In this document: one piece after another, positions 8,762 through 16,490 of the stretch
Layout of the letters: every line of letters starts with the position of its first letter
Position numbering within the stretch: position 1 is the stretch's first letter
Origin: Saccharibacillus kuerlensis DSM 22868
GTDB lineage: Bacteria > Bacillota > Bacilli > Paenibacillales > Paenibacillaceae
Direction: 5' to 3'
DNA: 64,000 nt
Assembly (NCBI RefSeq): GCF_000378145.1
Contig: NZ_KB899278.1
Location: 310,001-374,000 of the forward strand
Program-made: the position numbers and the translations under genes
The notes under the pieces: model-generated
Databases searched by the model: none
The model's input: only the letters and a program-made list of their open reading frames with translations
Told to the model about the DNA's origin: nothing

Positions 8762-8805
8762 TAATCATTCGTAAAAGGACAAATCAGATCAAGGAGGATG
8801 CGTCA

Positions 8806-9663
8806 ATGATTGCGTACGAACTGTCTGTCGGTACTCCCGTCGAGTTTGCGATTACCGGAAAATTCGTAGCGCCCGACGCCAATTGGGTGCATTTGAGCCG
8901 AACTCTGACCGATTATGAATTGATTGTCGTTACGGAAGGTGTGCTGTATTTGGCCGGCGGTACGCAGCATTTTACCGTATCCGAAGGCGAGTACTTGCTG
9001 CTTCCTCCTTCGACCGAACAATTCGGATATCAAGTTTCGACCTGCAGTTTCTACTGGCTGCATTTTGCCGTGAAAGAACAAAGGGTCATTACTGTTGATG
9101 CAGCTTGCGGTCTGCCGGACAAGTGTGAGCATAAGATCGTTCTTCCCTGCTACGGCCGGCTGAAAAGTCTCGAAAAAATGATCATCATGATGAAGCAGCT
9201 TCAGGATTCGGTTCGCAGCTACCGTACCTCGACACTCAATGATTATATGTCTACCGTTGTATTGTGCGAACTGTATAACCAGCTGTTCCACGTCGAATCT
9301 TCGGACATGAAAAAGACTCGGCAGGAACAGCTGTATCACGATATTGTCGATTACATAAAATGGAGCCGCGGCGAGCCGGTCAAGGTGTCGCAGATTGCGG
9401 AAGTATTTGGCTACAACGAAAAATATCTTTCTCATCTGTTTGCCTCCATCTCCGGCGTATCTCTCAAGCAGTATATTCTGCAGCAGAAAATGGAGTTGGC
9501 CAAATATCTGCTAACCGACACCAATCAAAATATTAGCGAAGTCTCGCTTAAGCTCGGTTACACCGACTCACATAACTTTATGAAAGCGTTTAAAAAAATA
9601 GTCGGCCTTACGCCCAGCGACTTCCGTAACGCTTACGCGAAGCGGTTATTATTTTATGAGTAA
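8806..9663 (+). CDS. AraC family regulator with cupin-like sensor domain
   Basis: 285 residues. The N-terminal half is a cupin-like AraC ligand domain (YELIVVTEGVLYLAGGTQHF, EGEYLLLPPSTEQFGYQ). The C-terminal hundred residues carry the tandem helix-turn-helix (VSQIAEVFGYNEKYLSHLF; ISEVSLKLGYTDSHNFMKAF). AAGGAGG lies 8 bases before ATG. It is divergent from the LplA-LplB-LplC operon, the standard arrangement for a sugar-responsive activator of that transporter. Confidence 0.9.
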   Translation: MIAYELSVGTPVEFAITGKFVAPDANWVHLSRTLTDYELIVVTEGVLYLAGGTQHFTVSEGEYLLLPPSTEQFGYQVSTCSFYWLHFAVKEQRVITVDAACGLPDKCEHKIVLPCYGRLKSLEKMIIMMKQLQDSVRSYRTSTLNDYMSTVVLCELYNQLFHVESSDMKKTRQEQLYHDIVDYIKWSRGEPVKVSQIAEVFGYNEKYLSHLFASISGVSLKQYILQQKMELAKYLLTDTNQNISEVSLKLGYTDSHNFMKAFKKIVGLTPSDFRNAYAKRLLFYE

Positions 9664-9756
9664 AAGTAGTCACAAGCAGGAAAGCGACAAAAACTTTCGG
9701 ATTTTTTCCGCGTATAACGAAGACACGGGCTTACCGGAAAGGAGCTGAAAGCGATC

Positions 9757-9951
9757 ATGTTTCTGCTTTTTCTTGTTCTGCTGACATTTGGAGCGGTGAA
9801 TGTGCTGGCTCCCCAGTTCGTCTGGCGTATGCGATCCGGCCGAACCACAGACGGAGGCTCTCAGTCGACCGCCGCTTTGTTGACGTTAAGCCGGTTGGCC
9901 GGCATGTTCGCTCTGCTGGCTGCGCTATTTCTGCTGATGAACGGCTTGTAA
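9757..9951 (+). CDS. small two-span membrane protein (DUF6199-like)
   Basis: 64 residues with a hydrophobic N-terminal span (MFLLFLVLLTFGAVNVLAP), a short polar middle (WRMRSGRTTDGGS) and a second span (LAGMFALLAALFLLMNGL). The pattern N-A-P-x-x-x-W-R followed by a Gly-containing second span resembles the DUF6199 family of tiny Gram-positive membrane proteins; this assignment is from memory of the pattern. GGAAAGGAG precedes the ATG. A strong terminator follows at once. Function unknown. Confidence 0.7.
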   Translation: MFLLFLVLLTFGAVNVLAPQFVWRMRSGRTTDGGSQSTAALLTLSRLAGMFALLAALFLLMNGL

Positions 9952-9986
9952 ACCGCATCTCTTTCGAGAACGAACCAAACGTACAA

Positions 9987-10018
9987 AAAAAGGATTCCCC
10001 ATGAAGGGAATCCTTTTT
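9987..10018. terminator. bidirectional intrinsic terminator
   Basis: Perfect 13-bp stem AAAAGGATTCCC / GGGAATCCTTTT plus flanking A and T runs, 6-base loop. It serves the small membrane protein gene and the convergent yqeM-like gene. Confidence 0.9.
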
Positions 10019-10047
10019 GCATGCTGTCCATCACGACTGTACCTTAC

Positions 10048-10821
10048 TTACTTCACCGCTACGTAAAACAACCGTTCCGCTCCATCGCCCGGTGCACGCC
10101 ATTCAAAGTCGGCATAACATTCGGCACTGGAGAATCCAGCTTGCAGCAGCGCTTGGCGCAGCCATTCCGGATCATAGGCACGCTCTATATGCACCTCATC
10201 GAAACGCTCGTATACTTCGGCGGACGAAGCTGCATCGCGGCGAACAAAAATCCGCAGATGGTGTTCGATCTCCAGCCTCTCCTCGTCCAGACCGCACGTC
10301 CAAATATAAGAAATATTCTCTTCGTCCAGCACAAACGGCTGCTGTTCTTCGTAACGACGCAATGTATCCGGATGGTGCACGTCAAATATAAAAGTTCCGC
10401 CCGGCCTTAGACCCGCATAAGTTGCGCGGAACGTTTCTTCAATCTGTTCCGGCTCGGTCAGGTAATTCAGGCAGTCGCAAAAAGAGAGAACCGAATCGAC
10501 CGGCTCAGGCGTCTCCCATTCCGTCATGTCCTGTCTGACGAAGCGCAGGCTGCCGCTGCGCAGCAGTCCTTGAAGCGGCGGATGCTCCTCCGCTTTGTCG
10601 CGCGCAACAGCCAACATATCTTCGGACAGGTCGATCCCGGTCATTCTGCAGCCCTGTTCAGCCAGCATCATGGTCAAAGTACCGGTACCGCAGCCCAATT
10701 CGACAACCTCGCGCGGATTCCCGTGTTTTTCCCATGCTTCGAGCGCGAATCTTTTCCATTTGGCGTACGGCATATCTTCCATCAGCTCGTCATACACATA
10801 CGCGAATCTCCCGTAGGACAC
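10048..10821 (-). CDS. yqeM: class I SAM-dependent methyltransferase, YqeM type
   Basis: 257 residues. The AdoMet motif I reads VVELGCGTGTL (GCGTG at 43-47), followed by GIDLSEDML. The start codon is GTG at 10821 (protein MSYGRFAYVYDELM), preceded by GGAAAGGAAC; the N-terminal YDxLM sequence is typical of YqeM. It lies at the end of the yqe cluster as in Bacillus subtilis, but here a terminator and the cvfB gene separate it from rsfS, so it may have its own promoter. The methyl acceptor is unknown. Confidence 0.85.
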   Translation of the reverse strand: MSYGRFAYVYDELMEDMPYAKWKRFALEAWEKHGNPREVVELGCGTGTLTMMLAEQGCRMTGIDLSEDMLAVARDKAEEHPPLQGLLRSGSLRFVRQDMTEWETPEPVDSVLSFCDCLNYLTEPEQIEETFRATYAGLRPGGTFIFDVHHPDTLRRYEEQQPFVLDEENISYIWTCGLDEERLEIEHHLRIFVRRDAASSAEVYERFDEVHIERAYDPEWLRQALLQAGFSSAECYADFEWRAPGDGAERLFYVAVK

Positions 10822-10887
10822 TATTATCGTTCCTTTCCGTCCTTTTTTGCCGGCTGCAGATCAAGCTCGCACCAAGCTATTTTTTCC

Positions 10888-10930
10888 ACAAAAAAGCGGC
10901 TCTTTCCTTACTCGGAAACGAGCCGCTTAT
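10888..10930 (-). terminator. intrinsic terminator after cvfB
   Basis: Long stem, AAGCGGCTC (10894-10902) with GAGCCGCTT (10920-10928) and inner TTTCC / GGAAA, followed on the minus strand by six T. It would end the yqeG-to-cvfB transcript before yqeM. Confidence 0.8.
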
Positions 10931-10944
10931 CTGTGATTTCAAAA

Positions 10945-11859
10945 TTACTGCTCGGAACCTGAAGTCTCTTCGCCAGTCTGCTTCAACCGCGTCCAGTTGT
11001 CTTCCTGCTCAATCAAGCCCTGCTTCATCAGACGGCCAAGCGCACGTTTGAACGCTGCTTTGCTGATGCCGAAACGCAGTTTGATAATATCCGGTGCCGT
11101 GCTATCCGAATACGGCATTGCGCCGCCGTCGCGTCCACGCATAAACTCCAAGATCCGTTCCGCATCTTCGTCCATGCCGATTTCTTTGCGCTGTGCCATC
11201 GACAGATTGGCGCGGCCGTCTTCTTCGCGGATACGCGCAATGCGTACATCAATCACTTCGCCAAGGCGAAGGGGACGCGGACGCTCCGTTGAATGGATTA
11301 AGCCAATTGCGCCGAACCCGAGTACTCCACCATCAATGATGACGAATGTTCCCATCTGCAGCGGACGATAGACCGTCGCCTTCATCCATTGATTCTGCCA
11401 AGATTCCGGCACATTGAAGCACAGCGGTGCAAGATCTTCCTCTCCACATGTACGTGCGAGCAGACGTCCCTGCTTGTCGCGGTCCATACGTACAAATATG
11501 CGATCTCCCACTTCCGGCTGCAGCTCCGGCATTTCCGGAAGCTCGCGTTTAGGAAGCAGCAGCTGGCGGCCCAGCCCCATTTCCAGGAAGCAGCCGAGAC
11601 GAGGGTGAATATCGGCCACTTCCAGCGCCGCAATTTCACCGAACGTCAGCAGCGGTCTTTTCATCGTTGCGATCAGTCGGTCTTCAGAATCGTGGTGAAT
11701 AAACACTTCCGTTTCCTGACCGTTTCTGAATTTCATATTACCGGTGCGCTCCGTATAAGGCAGCAGCACCTCTTCCTCGCCGTCCGTCATGAAGAAGCCG
11801 TGCGGCGATACTTCGCGCGCTACCTTCAGCTTGACGATTGTACCTGCTTCGAGAGTCAT
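10945..11859 (-). CDS. cvfB: S1 domain RNA-binding protein CvfB/YitL
   Basis: 304 residues, the usual CvfB length. N-terminal S1-like domains (ARTCGEEDLAPLCFNVPESW lies between domains; GTFVIIDGGVLGFG and RVRIREEDGRANLSM-type stretches mark a third S1 domain), and a C-terminal winged-helix segment (ISKAAFKRALGRLMKQGLIEQEDN). It starts at 11859 with an ATGA overlap of 4 bases with rsfS, so translation is coupled. CvfB is known in staphylococci as an RNA-binding regulator of virulence genes and YitL in Bacillus is of unclear role. Its place inside the yqe cluster is not the Bacillus subtilis arrangement. Confidence 0.9.
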   Translation of the reverse strand: MTLEAGTIVKLKVAREVSPHGFFMTDGEEEVLLPYTERTGNMKFRNGQETEVFIHHDSEDRLIATMKRPLLTFGEIAALEVADIHPRLGCFLEMGLGRQLLLPKRELPEMPELQPEVGDRIFVRMDRDKQGRLLARTCGEEDLAPLCFNVPESWQNQWMKATVYRPLQMGTFVIIDGGVLGFGAIGLIHSTERPRPLRLGEVIDVRIARIREEDGRANLSMAQRKEIGMDEDAERILEFMRGRDGGAMPYSDSTAPDIIKLRFGISKAAFKRALGRLMKQGLIEQEDNWTRLKQTGEETSGSEQ

Positions 11860-12203
11860 ACCGTCTCCACCACTTTCGCATCCGACCAGACGCGTTCAAT
11901 GTTGTAGTATTCACGTTCGTCGCGGTGGAAAATATGCACAATAACGTCGCCCAAGTCCATCAGCACCCAGCGCGCCGAATCCATCCCTTCGATACCGCGG
12001 ATATGACTGCCGGCATCCTGCACGCGTTTGCGTACCTCGGTAGCGATTGCCTGTACCTGCGTGTCTGAATTGCCGTGACAGATTACGAAGTAATCTGCGA
12101 CGAGCGAAATTCCGGTCAGATCCAACGCGACCACATTCATCGCTTTTCGATCCGCAGCGGCCTCCGTCGCAATATGAAGCAGTTCTTTTGGATTTACACT
12201 CAT
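11856..12203 (-). CDS. rsfS: ribosomal silencing factor RsfS
   Basis: 115 residues, full length. Binds ribosomal protein L14 and blocks subunit joining when nutrients are short. Family features visible: VALDLTGISLVADYFVICHGNS near residues 25-46, and WVLMDLGDVIVHIFHRDEREYYNIERVW at the C-terminus. GGGAGG precedes ATG 12203. It follows yqeK by 3 bases and overlaps cvfB by 4, within one operon. Confidence 0.95.
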   Translation of the reverse strand: MSVNPKELLHIATEAAADRKAMNVVALDLTGISLVADYFVICHGNSDTQVQAIATEVRKRVQDAGSHIRGIEGMDSARWVLMDLGDVIVHIFHRDEREYYNIERVWSDAKVVETV

Positions 12204-12206
12204 TCG

Positions 12207-12827
12207 TTATCCTCCCTTGTTTTCGGCGACTGGCTTCGACTGTCTCGCCTGCTCGCGTTCGGCGAGTTGACGAATCAGATCGTTTCTTGCCAGCACCGTT
12301 GTCGGAAATATCGTTTGTCCCCGTTCGACCAGCACGCGCAGCGTAGAGTCGAAACCGGCGATCAGTCCTTCTTCCAAGCTAAGCTCCGCCTTTTTCCGGA
12401 TCAAATCTACGCCCGGAAAATCGCGGCCCGGCTCGATATAATCGGCCAGGCAGACTATTTTATCCAGCAGAGTCATGCCCTCGCGGCCCGAAGTATGATA
12501 GCGGATTGCATCAATGATCTCCCTGTCTTCGATCCCGTACTCATGTTCCGCCACATAAGCGCCCACTTCCGAATGCCACATCGGCGCATCATAATTCAGC
12601 AGATCGGTATTCAGGCCATTCTCGGCAATTACGGCTGCCTGACGCTGAACAGGCCAGTATTTGGCCACGTCATGAACGATTGCCGCAAGTTCTGCCCGCA
12701 CAGGATCGGCTCCGTAGCGCTCGGCCAGTTCAATCGCCGACTGCATAACACCCAGCGTATGCTGCCACCGTCTGGCGGGCATTTGCGACGACACATCCTC
12801 AATCAGTTGTTCGCGCGTATGCCGCAT
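12207..12827 (-). CDS. yqeK: HD-domain phosphohydrolase YqeK
   Basis: 206 residues. HD domain with His23, His52-Asp53 (AAIVHDVAKYW), the WHSEVGAYVA stretch and the downstream LADYIEPGRDF motif. YqeK proteins hydrolyse diadenosine tetraphosphate symmetrically, which is established for bacterial members that neighbour nadD. The ATG at 12827 has AAAGGAG upstream and lies inside the end of nadD (29-base overlap), so coupling is likely. Confidence 0.93.
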   Translation of the reverse strand: MRHTREQLIEDVSSQMPARRWQHTLGVMQSAIELAERYGADPVRAELAAIVHDVAKYWPVQRQAAVIAENGLNTDLLNYDAPMWHSEVGAYVAEHEYGIEDREIIDAIRYHTSGREGMTLLDKIVCLADYIEPGRDFPGVDLIRKKAELSLEEGLIAGFDSTLRVLVERGQTIFPTTVLARNDLIRQLAEREQARQSKPVAENKGG

Positions 12828-13401
12828 GACTACCGCTCCTTTGCAAATAATCGTAGACTTTCTCCGGCACCAGGTAACGGATCGAGCAGCCCTTTTTCAA
12901 ACGGTTCCGGATCTCCGTCGAGGAGATCTCGAGCTGCGGCATATCGAAATAATCGATACACTCCGCCACTTCAGCCGGGATCGCCTGTTTATTCAACTCA
13001 TATCCCGCCCGGCCAACAGCCGCAAAACGAGTCAGGTTGGCAAGCTCTTCGATCCGTTCCCATTTTGGCAGGTAATTGACCATATCCGTGCCGATAATGA
13101 AATGAAAACGAGCATCTGGATATTTCTCCGCCAGCTCGCTCATCGTATCTACCGTATAGGAGACACCTCCACGGCGCAATTCGATGTCGAGCGTGCGGAA
13201 TGCCGGCTGCGTACCGATCGCAAGCTCCACCATACGCAGCCGTTCTTCGCCGGAAAATCCGGCTTCTGCCTTGTGCGGAGGGATATGGGACGGCATGAAC
13301 CAGACTTCGTCCAGACCGAGCCCTTCGCGCACCGTTTCGGCGGCAGTCAGGTGTCCGATATGGATAGGGTCGAACGTTCCGCCCATGATTCCGATCTTCA
13401 T
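12799..13401 (-). CDS. nadD: nicotinate-nucleotide adenylyltransferase
   Basis: Adenylates nicotinate mononucleotide in NAD synthesis. 200 residues. Nucleotidyltransferase motif GGTFDPIHIGH (7-17) and the ISSTEIRNRL motif near the C-terminus are intact. Between yhbY and yqeK, the conserved Firmicutes order; overlaps yqeK by 29 bases. Confidence 0.96.
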   Translation of the reverse strand: MKIGIMGGTFDPIHIGHLTAAETVREGLGLDEVWFMPSHIPPHKAEAGFSGEERLRMVELAIGTQPAFRTLDIELRRGGVSYTVDTMSELAEKYPDARFHFIIGTDMVNYLPKWERIEELANLTRFAAVGRAGYELNKQAIPAEVAECIDYFDMPQLEISSTEIRNRLKKGCSIRYLVPEKVYDYLQRSGSHAAYARTTD

Positions 13402-13452
13402 ACGTATTCACTCCTCCGCTTCGCTTCGGAAATCCGAAACGCCGCCGCTTGG

Positions 13453-13743
13453 TTACGGCAGTTCGATTTGCTTATGTTCCCGCGATTCTTTGTACAAAAT
13501 AATCGTACGGCCGATGACCTGAACGAGCTCCGCTTCCGCAGCCTCGGCCAGTTCTATTCCAAGCTCTTTCGGTTCCTCTAAGCAGTTATTCAGCACCGAT
13601 ACTTTCAACAATTCCCGAAGTTCGATCGCCTCGTTGATATGACGAACCAATTGCTCGTTAAGACCTCCCTTGCCGATCTGGAAGATCGCGTCAAGGTGAT
13701 GGGCCTGCGAGCGCAAATAACGTTTTTGTTTGCCTGTCAGCAT
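13453..13743 (-). CDS. yhbY: ribosome assembly RNA-binding protein YhbY (CRM domain)
   Basis: 96-residue single CRM domain. It begins MLTGKQKRYLRSQAH and has the GxxG loop in FQIGKGGLNE (around 22-31). Associates with pre-50S particles. A GGGAG site lies 12 bases before ATG 13743. Sits between aroE and nadD. Two 24-base tandem repeats fill the junction with aroE. Confidence 0.95.
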   Translation of the reverse strand: MLTGKQKRYLRSQAHHLDAIFQIGKGGLNEQLVRHINEAIELRELLKVSVLNNCLEEPKELGIELAEAAEAELVQVIGRTIILYKESREHKQIELP

Positions 13744-13804
13744 AAGTTTAATAAACTCCCTTTTTTTGAAAATGCCGCTGTCTATGGACGAACGGCTGTA
13801 CTTA

Positions 13805-13852
13805 TTGTTCTTTTACCCATATTGCATCTTGTTCTTTTACCTATATTGTATC
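13805..13852. repeat. two tandem 24-base repeats at the aroE/yhbY junction
   Basis: Units at 13805-13828 and 13829-13852 match at 22 of 24 positions (TTGTTCTTTTACC, then ATATTG, then ATC). The second unit reaches into the aroE stop codon. On the minus strand each unit contains a TACAAT- or TGCAAT-like hexamer. Confidence 0.8.
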
Positions 13853-14702
13853 AGCTGTTCATACTGTCCAATACCGCTTCTCGCATCGCTGCGATGGGAG
13901 CAGGCACACCTGTCCAATATTCAAAAGCGTAGGCCCCCTGGTAGACGAACATGCCAAGCCCCCCGTGGGTCTGACAGCCTTTCTCCCGCGCCAGACGCAG
14001 CAGCTTCGTTTCAAGCGGATTGTAGATCAGGTCACTGACAATCTCTGTGCCCCGAAGCGGAGCCGAATCAATCGGAACTTCGTCCATATGCGGATGCATG
14101 CCGACCGAGGTCGTATTGATCACGATATCCGCGTCCTGCAGCGCTTCTGCCGCACGGCTTGAAGGCAGTACGGCAATATCGGCGAGATCGCTCCATTCCC
14201 GGGCCAGCGCTTCCGCACGCTCTGTCGTCCGGTTCAGCAGCGTAATCCGCCCCGGAGCTTCCGACGCCAGCGCATAGACGATACCTCGGGCAGCTCCTCC
14301 GGCCCCCAGCACGACGATGCGGCGGCCCGCAAGTTCGGCCGCCGCCTCTTCCTTCAGGGAACGCACGTAACCGATCCCATCCGTATTGCGACCGATCAGA
14401 CGTCCGCCTTCGTTTACAATTGTATTGACTGCACCGATCCGCCGAGCGTCCTCGTCCAACTCGTCCAGATAGCGCATCACATTTTCCTTGTGTGGAATTG
14501 TGACGTTAATTCCCCGGTATTCTTCTTCGCGTACCGTCCGAATAAAATCTTCCAGCCGATCGGGTGTAACGTGCAGTGCCGTATAGGATCCGACAATTCT
14601 CCGCTCGCGAAGTGCCGCTTGATGCATAACCGGCGATTTGGAATGAGCGATTGGATCGCCGATTACCCCGAGTTTTAACAGCCCTGTCATACCTTGATTC
14701 AA
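13851..14702 (-). CDS. aroE: shikimate dehydrogenase
   Basis: Reduces 3-dehydroshikimate with NADPH in the shikimate pathway. 283 residues. Shikimate-binding SKSPVMH (21-27), catalytic Lys72 (NVTIPHKENV) and Asp108 (NTDGIGY), and cofactor loop GAGGAARG (133-140) are all present. The start is taken as TTG at 14702 because GGAGG lies 7 bases upstream; the alternative ATG at 14690 is too far from that site. Confidence 0.95.
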   Translation of the reverse strand: MNQGMTGLLKLGVIGDPIAHSKSPVMHQAALRERRIVGSYTALHVTPDRLEDFIRTVREEEYRGINVTIPHKENVMRYLDELDEDARRIGAVNTIVNEGGRLIGRNTDGIGYVRSLKEEAAAELAGRRIVVLGAGGAARGIVYALASEAPGRITLLNRTTERAEALAREWSDLADIAVLPSSRAAEALQDADIVINTTSVGMHPHMDEVPIDSAPLRGTEIVSDLIYNPLETKLLRLAREKGCQTHGGLGMFVYQGAYAFEYWTGVPAPIAAMREAVLDSMNS

Positions 14703-14731
14703 CGCTCTTCCTCCTCGCCGGAATCACCGGT

Positions 14732-15856
14732 TTAGACCAGCGAACCACGCATAATGACTTTGACGCCTTTTGGCGCATGTACCGCTACTTTCGCTCCGCT
14801 CTGCCCGTTTGCTCTGATCCAGCCAAGGCCGGAGATAAACAAATCTTGAGCACCGCCCTTTGGAACCCGGAACTCATGGCGCGTCCATGCCGGCAGATCT
14901 TCCATATGCTCGCGCGACGGAGGCGTCAGCATCTCGCCTACATGCTCTGCATACAATTCGTCTGCACGACCGAGCTTCGTCCGGTGCAGCTTCAATGTTC
15001 CGCTCGTATAGAACGTAAACGATTGATGTTCGCCTGCGATAAAGTCGAAGCGTGCCAGTCCGCCGATAAACAGCGTTTGACCTTCGTTCAGCTGGTAAAC
15101 GGCCGGCTTCAGCGGTTTCTCCGGCATGATCTTGACGAGATCGCCCGGCGTTACCAATTCCGTATAGCGGGAAGGGTATACGATTCCCGGAGTATCAACA
15201 ATATAATGCCCGTCATCGAGCGGAATATTGACCATATCAAGCGTCGTTCCCGGATAACGGGAAACGGTTAACTCTTCATCAAGATCACTGTAGTCCGTAA
15301 TCAGACGGTTGATCAGCGTCGACTTGCCGACATTAGTTGCGCCGACGACGTAGACGTCACGATCTCCGCGCCGATCAGCTACTTCCTGCAGCAGACGATC
15401 GAATCCGATATTTTTCTTTGCGCTGCACAGAATAATCTCTTCAGTTTTCAATCCAAGCTCTTTGGACTGTTTCTGCACCCAGTTCCGAACTTTGTTCCAA
15501 TTCGTAACTTTTGGCAGCAGATCGATTTTGTTAACCGCCAGAATAACCGGATTGCTGCCGACAAAACGCTGCAGTCCGGTTATGACGCTGCCCTCAAAGT
15601 CGAACAGGTCGACAATATGAATGACCAGCGCTTTGCGGTCGCCAATCTGACCCAGCATGCGCAGGAACTCGTCCTGGTTCACCGCTACCGACGCCACTTC
15701 GTTATAGTTTTTGATACGGAAGCAGCGGCGGCAGATCTGCGCACCTTCTTCCTTGAGCATTGGAATATAGCCGATACCGGCCGGATCTTCCGTTTGCAGC
15801 GGAGCTCCGCATCCGCTGCAGCGGAGCACTGCGGAGCCTTCAAGTCTTTCCGTCAT
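14732..15856 (-). CDS. yqeH: circularly permuted ribosome-assembly GTPase YqeH
   Basis: GTPase for 30S maturation. With the ATG at 15856 it has 374 residues. A zinc finger (Cys13, Cys16, Cys42, Cys45) is followed by permuted G motifs: NKIDLL (G4), SAKKNIG (G5), GATNVGKSTLIN (G1), RYPGTTLD (G2), DTPG (G3). The start overlaps the yqeG stop as ATGA and has AAGGAGG upstream; an in-frame GTG at 15880 would lie inside that ribosome site and is rejected. Confidence 0.95.
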   Translation of the reverse strand: MTERLEGSAVLRCSGCGAPLQTEDPAGIGYIPMLKEEGAQICRRCFRIKNYNEVASVAVNQDEFLRMLGQIGDRKALVIHIVDLFDFEGSVITGLQRFVGSNPVILAVNKIDLLPKVTNWNKVRNWVQKQSKELGLKTEEIILCSAKKNIGFDRLLQEVADRRGDRDVYVVGATNVGKSTLINRLITDYSDLDEELTVSRYPGTTLDMVNIPLDDGHYIVDTPGIVYPSRYTELVTPGDLVKIMPEKPLKPAVYQLNEGQTLFIGGLARFDFIAGEHQSFTFYTSGTLKLHRTKLGRADELYAEHVGEMLTPPSREHMEDLPAWTRHEFRVPKGGAQDLFISGLGWIRANGQSGAKVAVHAPKGVKVIMRGSLV

Positions 15857-16380
15857 TTCTTCTTTTCCTCCTTGAGCCACTTGCCCATTTTGCGCAGACG
15901 CGCGATTGCGATCCGTTCGATCCGGCGATTAAACCGTGTACGCCAGCCTTCGTCGCCGATCGCAATCGGCAGCACCAGCACGGTAAATAAACCCAGCCGG
16001 TTGCCTCCAAGTACATCGGTCAACAGCTGGTCGCCAACGACGACGGTCTGCTTCTCGTTCAGTCCCATCAGCTTCATTGCCTTGCGGAAAGGAGCATGAG
16101 ACGGTTTACGTGCCGCATGCACGAATTGAATATCCAGCGGCGTTGCGAAGACGGACACGCGGTTCATGTTATTGTTGGATACGATGACCAGTTGAAAACC
16201 CAGTTCCTTCACTTTGGCAAACCATGCGATTAGCTCCGGCGTAGCATTAGGGGCTTTCGCACCGACCAGCGTGTTGTCGAGATCAGTTACGATTCCCCGA
16301 TAGCCGCGCTTGTATAAATCCTCCAGATCGATATCGAATACCGTATCGACTTGTAATTTTGGCAGCAGTGTTTCGAACAA
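15853..16380 (-). CDS. yqeG: HAD-IIIA family phosphatase YqeG
   Basis: 175 residues. HAD motif I is DLDNTLVG (Asp33, Asp35), followed by VIVSNNN (motif II), KPSHAPFRKAM (motif III Lys) and VVGDQLLTDVLGGNRLG (motif IV). First gene of the yqe operon. The start is TTG at 16380, with GAGGTGA upstream; no ATG or GTG gives a better length. The substrate is not established. Confidence 0.92.
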   Translation of the reverse strand: MFETLLPKLQVDTVFDIDLEDLYKRGYRGIVTDLDNTLVGAKAPNATPELIAWFAKVKELGFQLVIVSNNNMNRVSVFATPLDIQFVHAARKPSHAPFRKAMKLMGLNEKQTVVVGDQLLTDVLGGNRLGLFTVLVLPIAIGDEGWRTRFNRRIERIAIARLRKMGKWLKEEKKK

Positions 16381-16490
16381 ATTACGGTCACCTCGTTAGA
16401 CTCTATCCCGAAATTCACAGCAAGAAGTCGTAATTCCGGTATAGTCTCGTAGTCTTTAAATTCAAACTATATCACAGCAAACGCTTCGCG

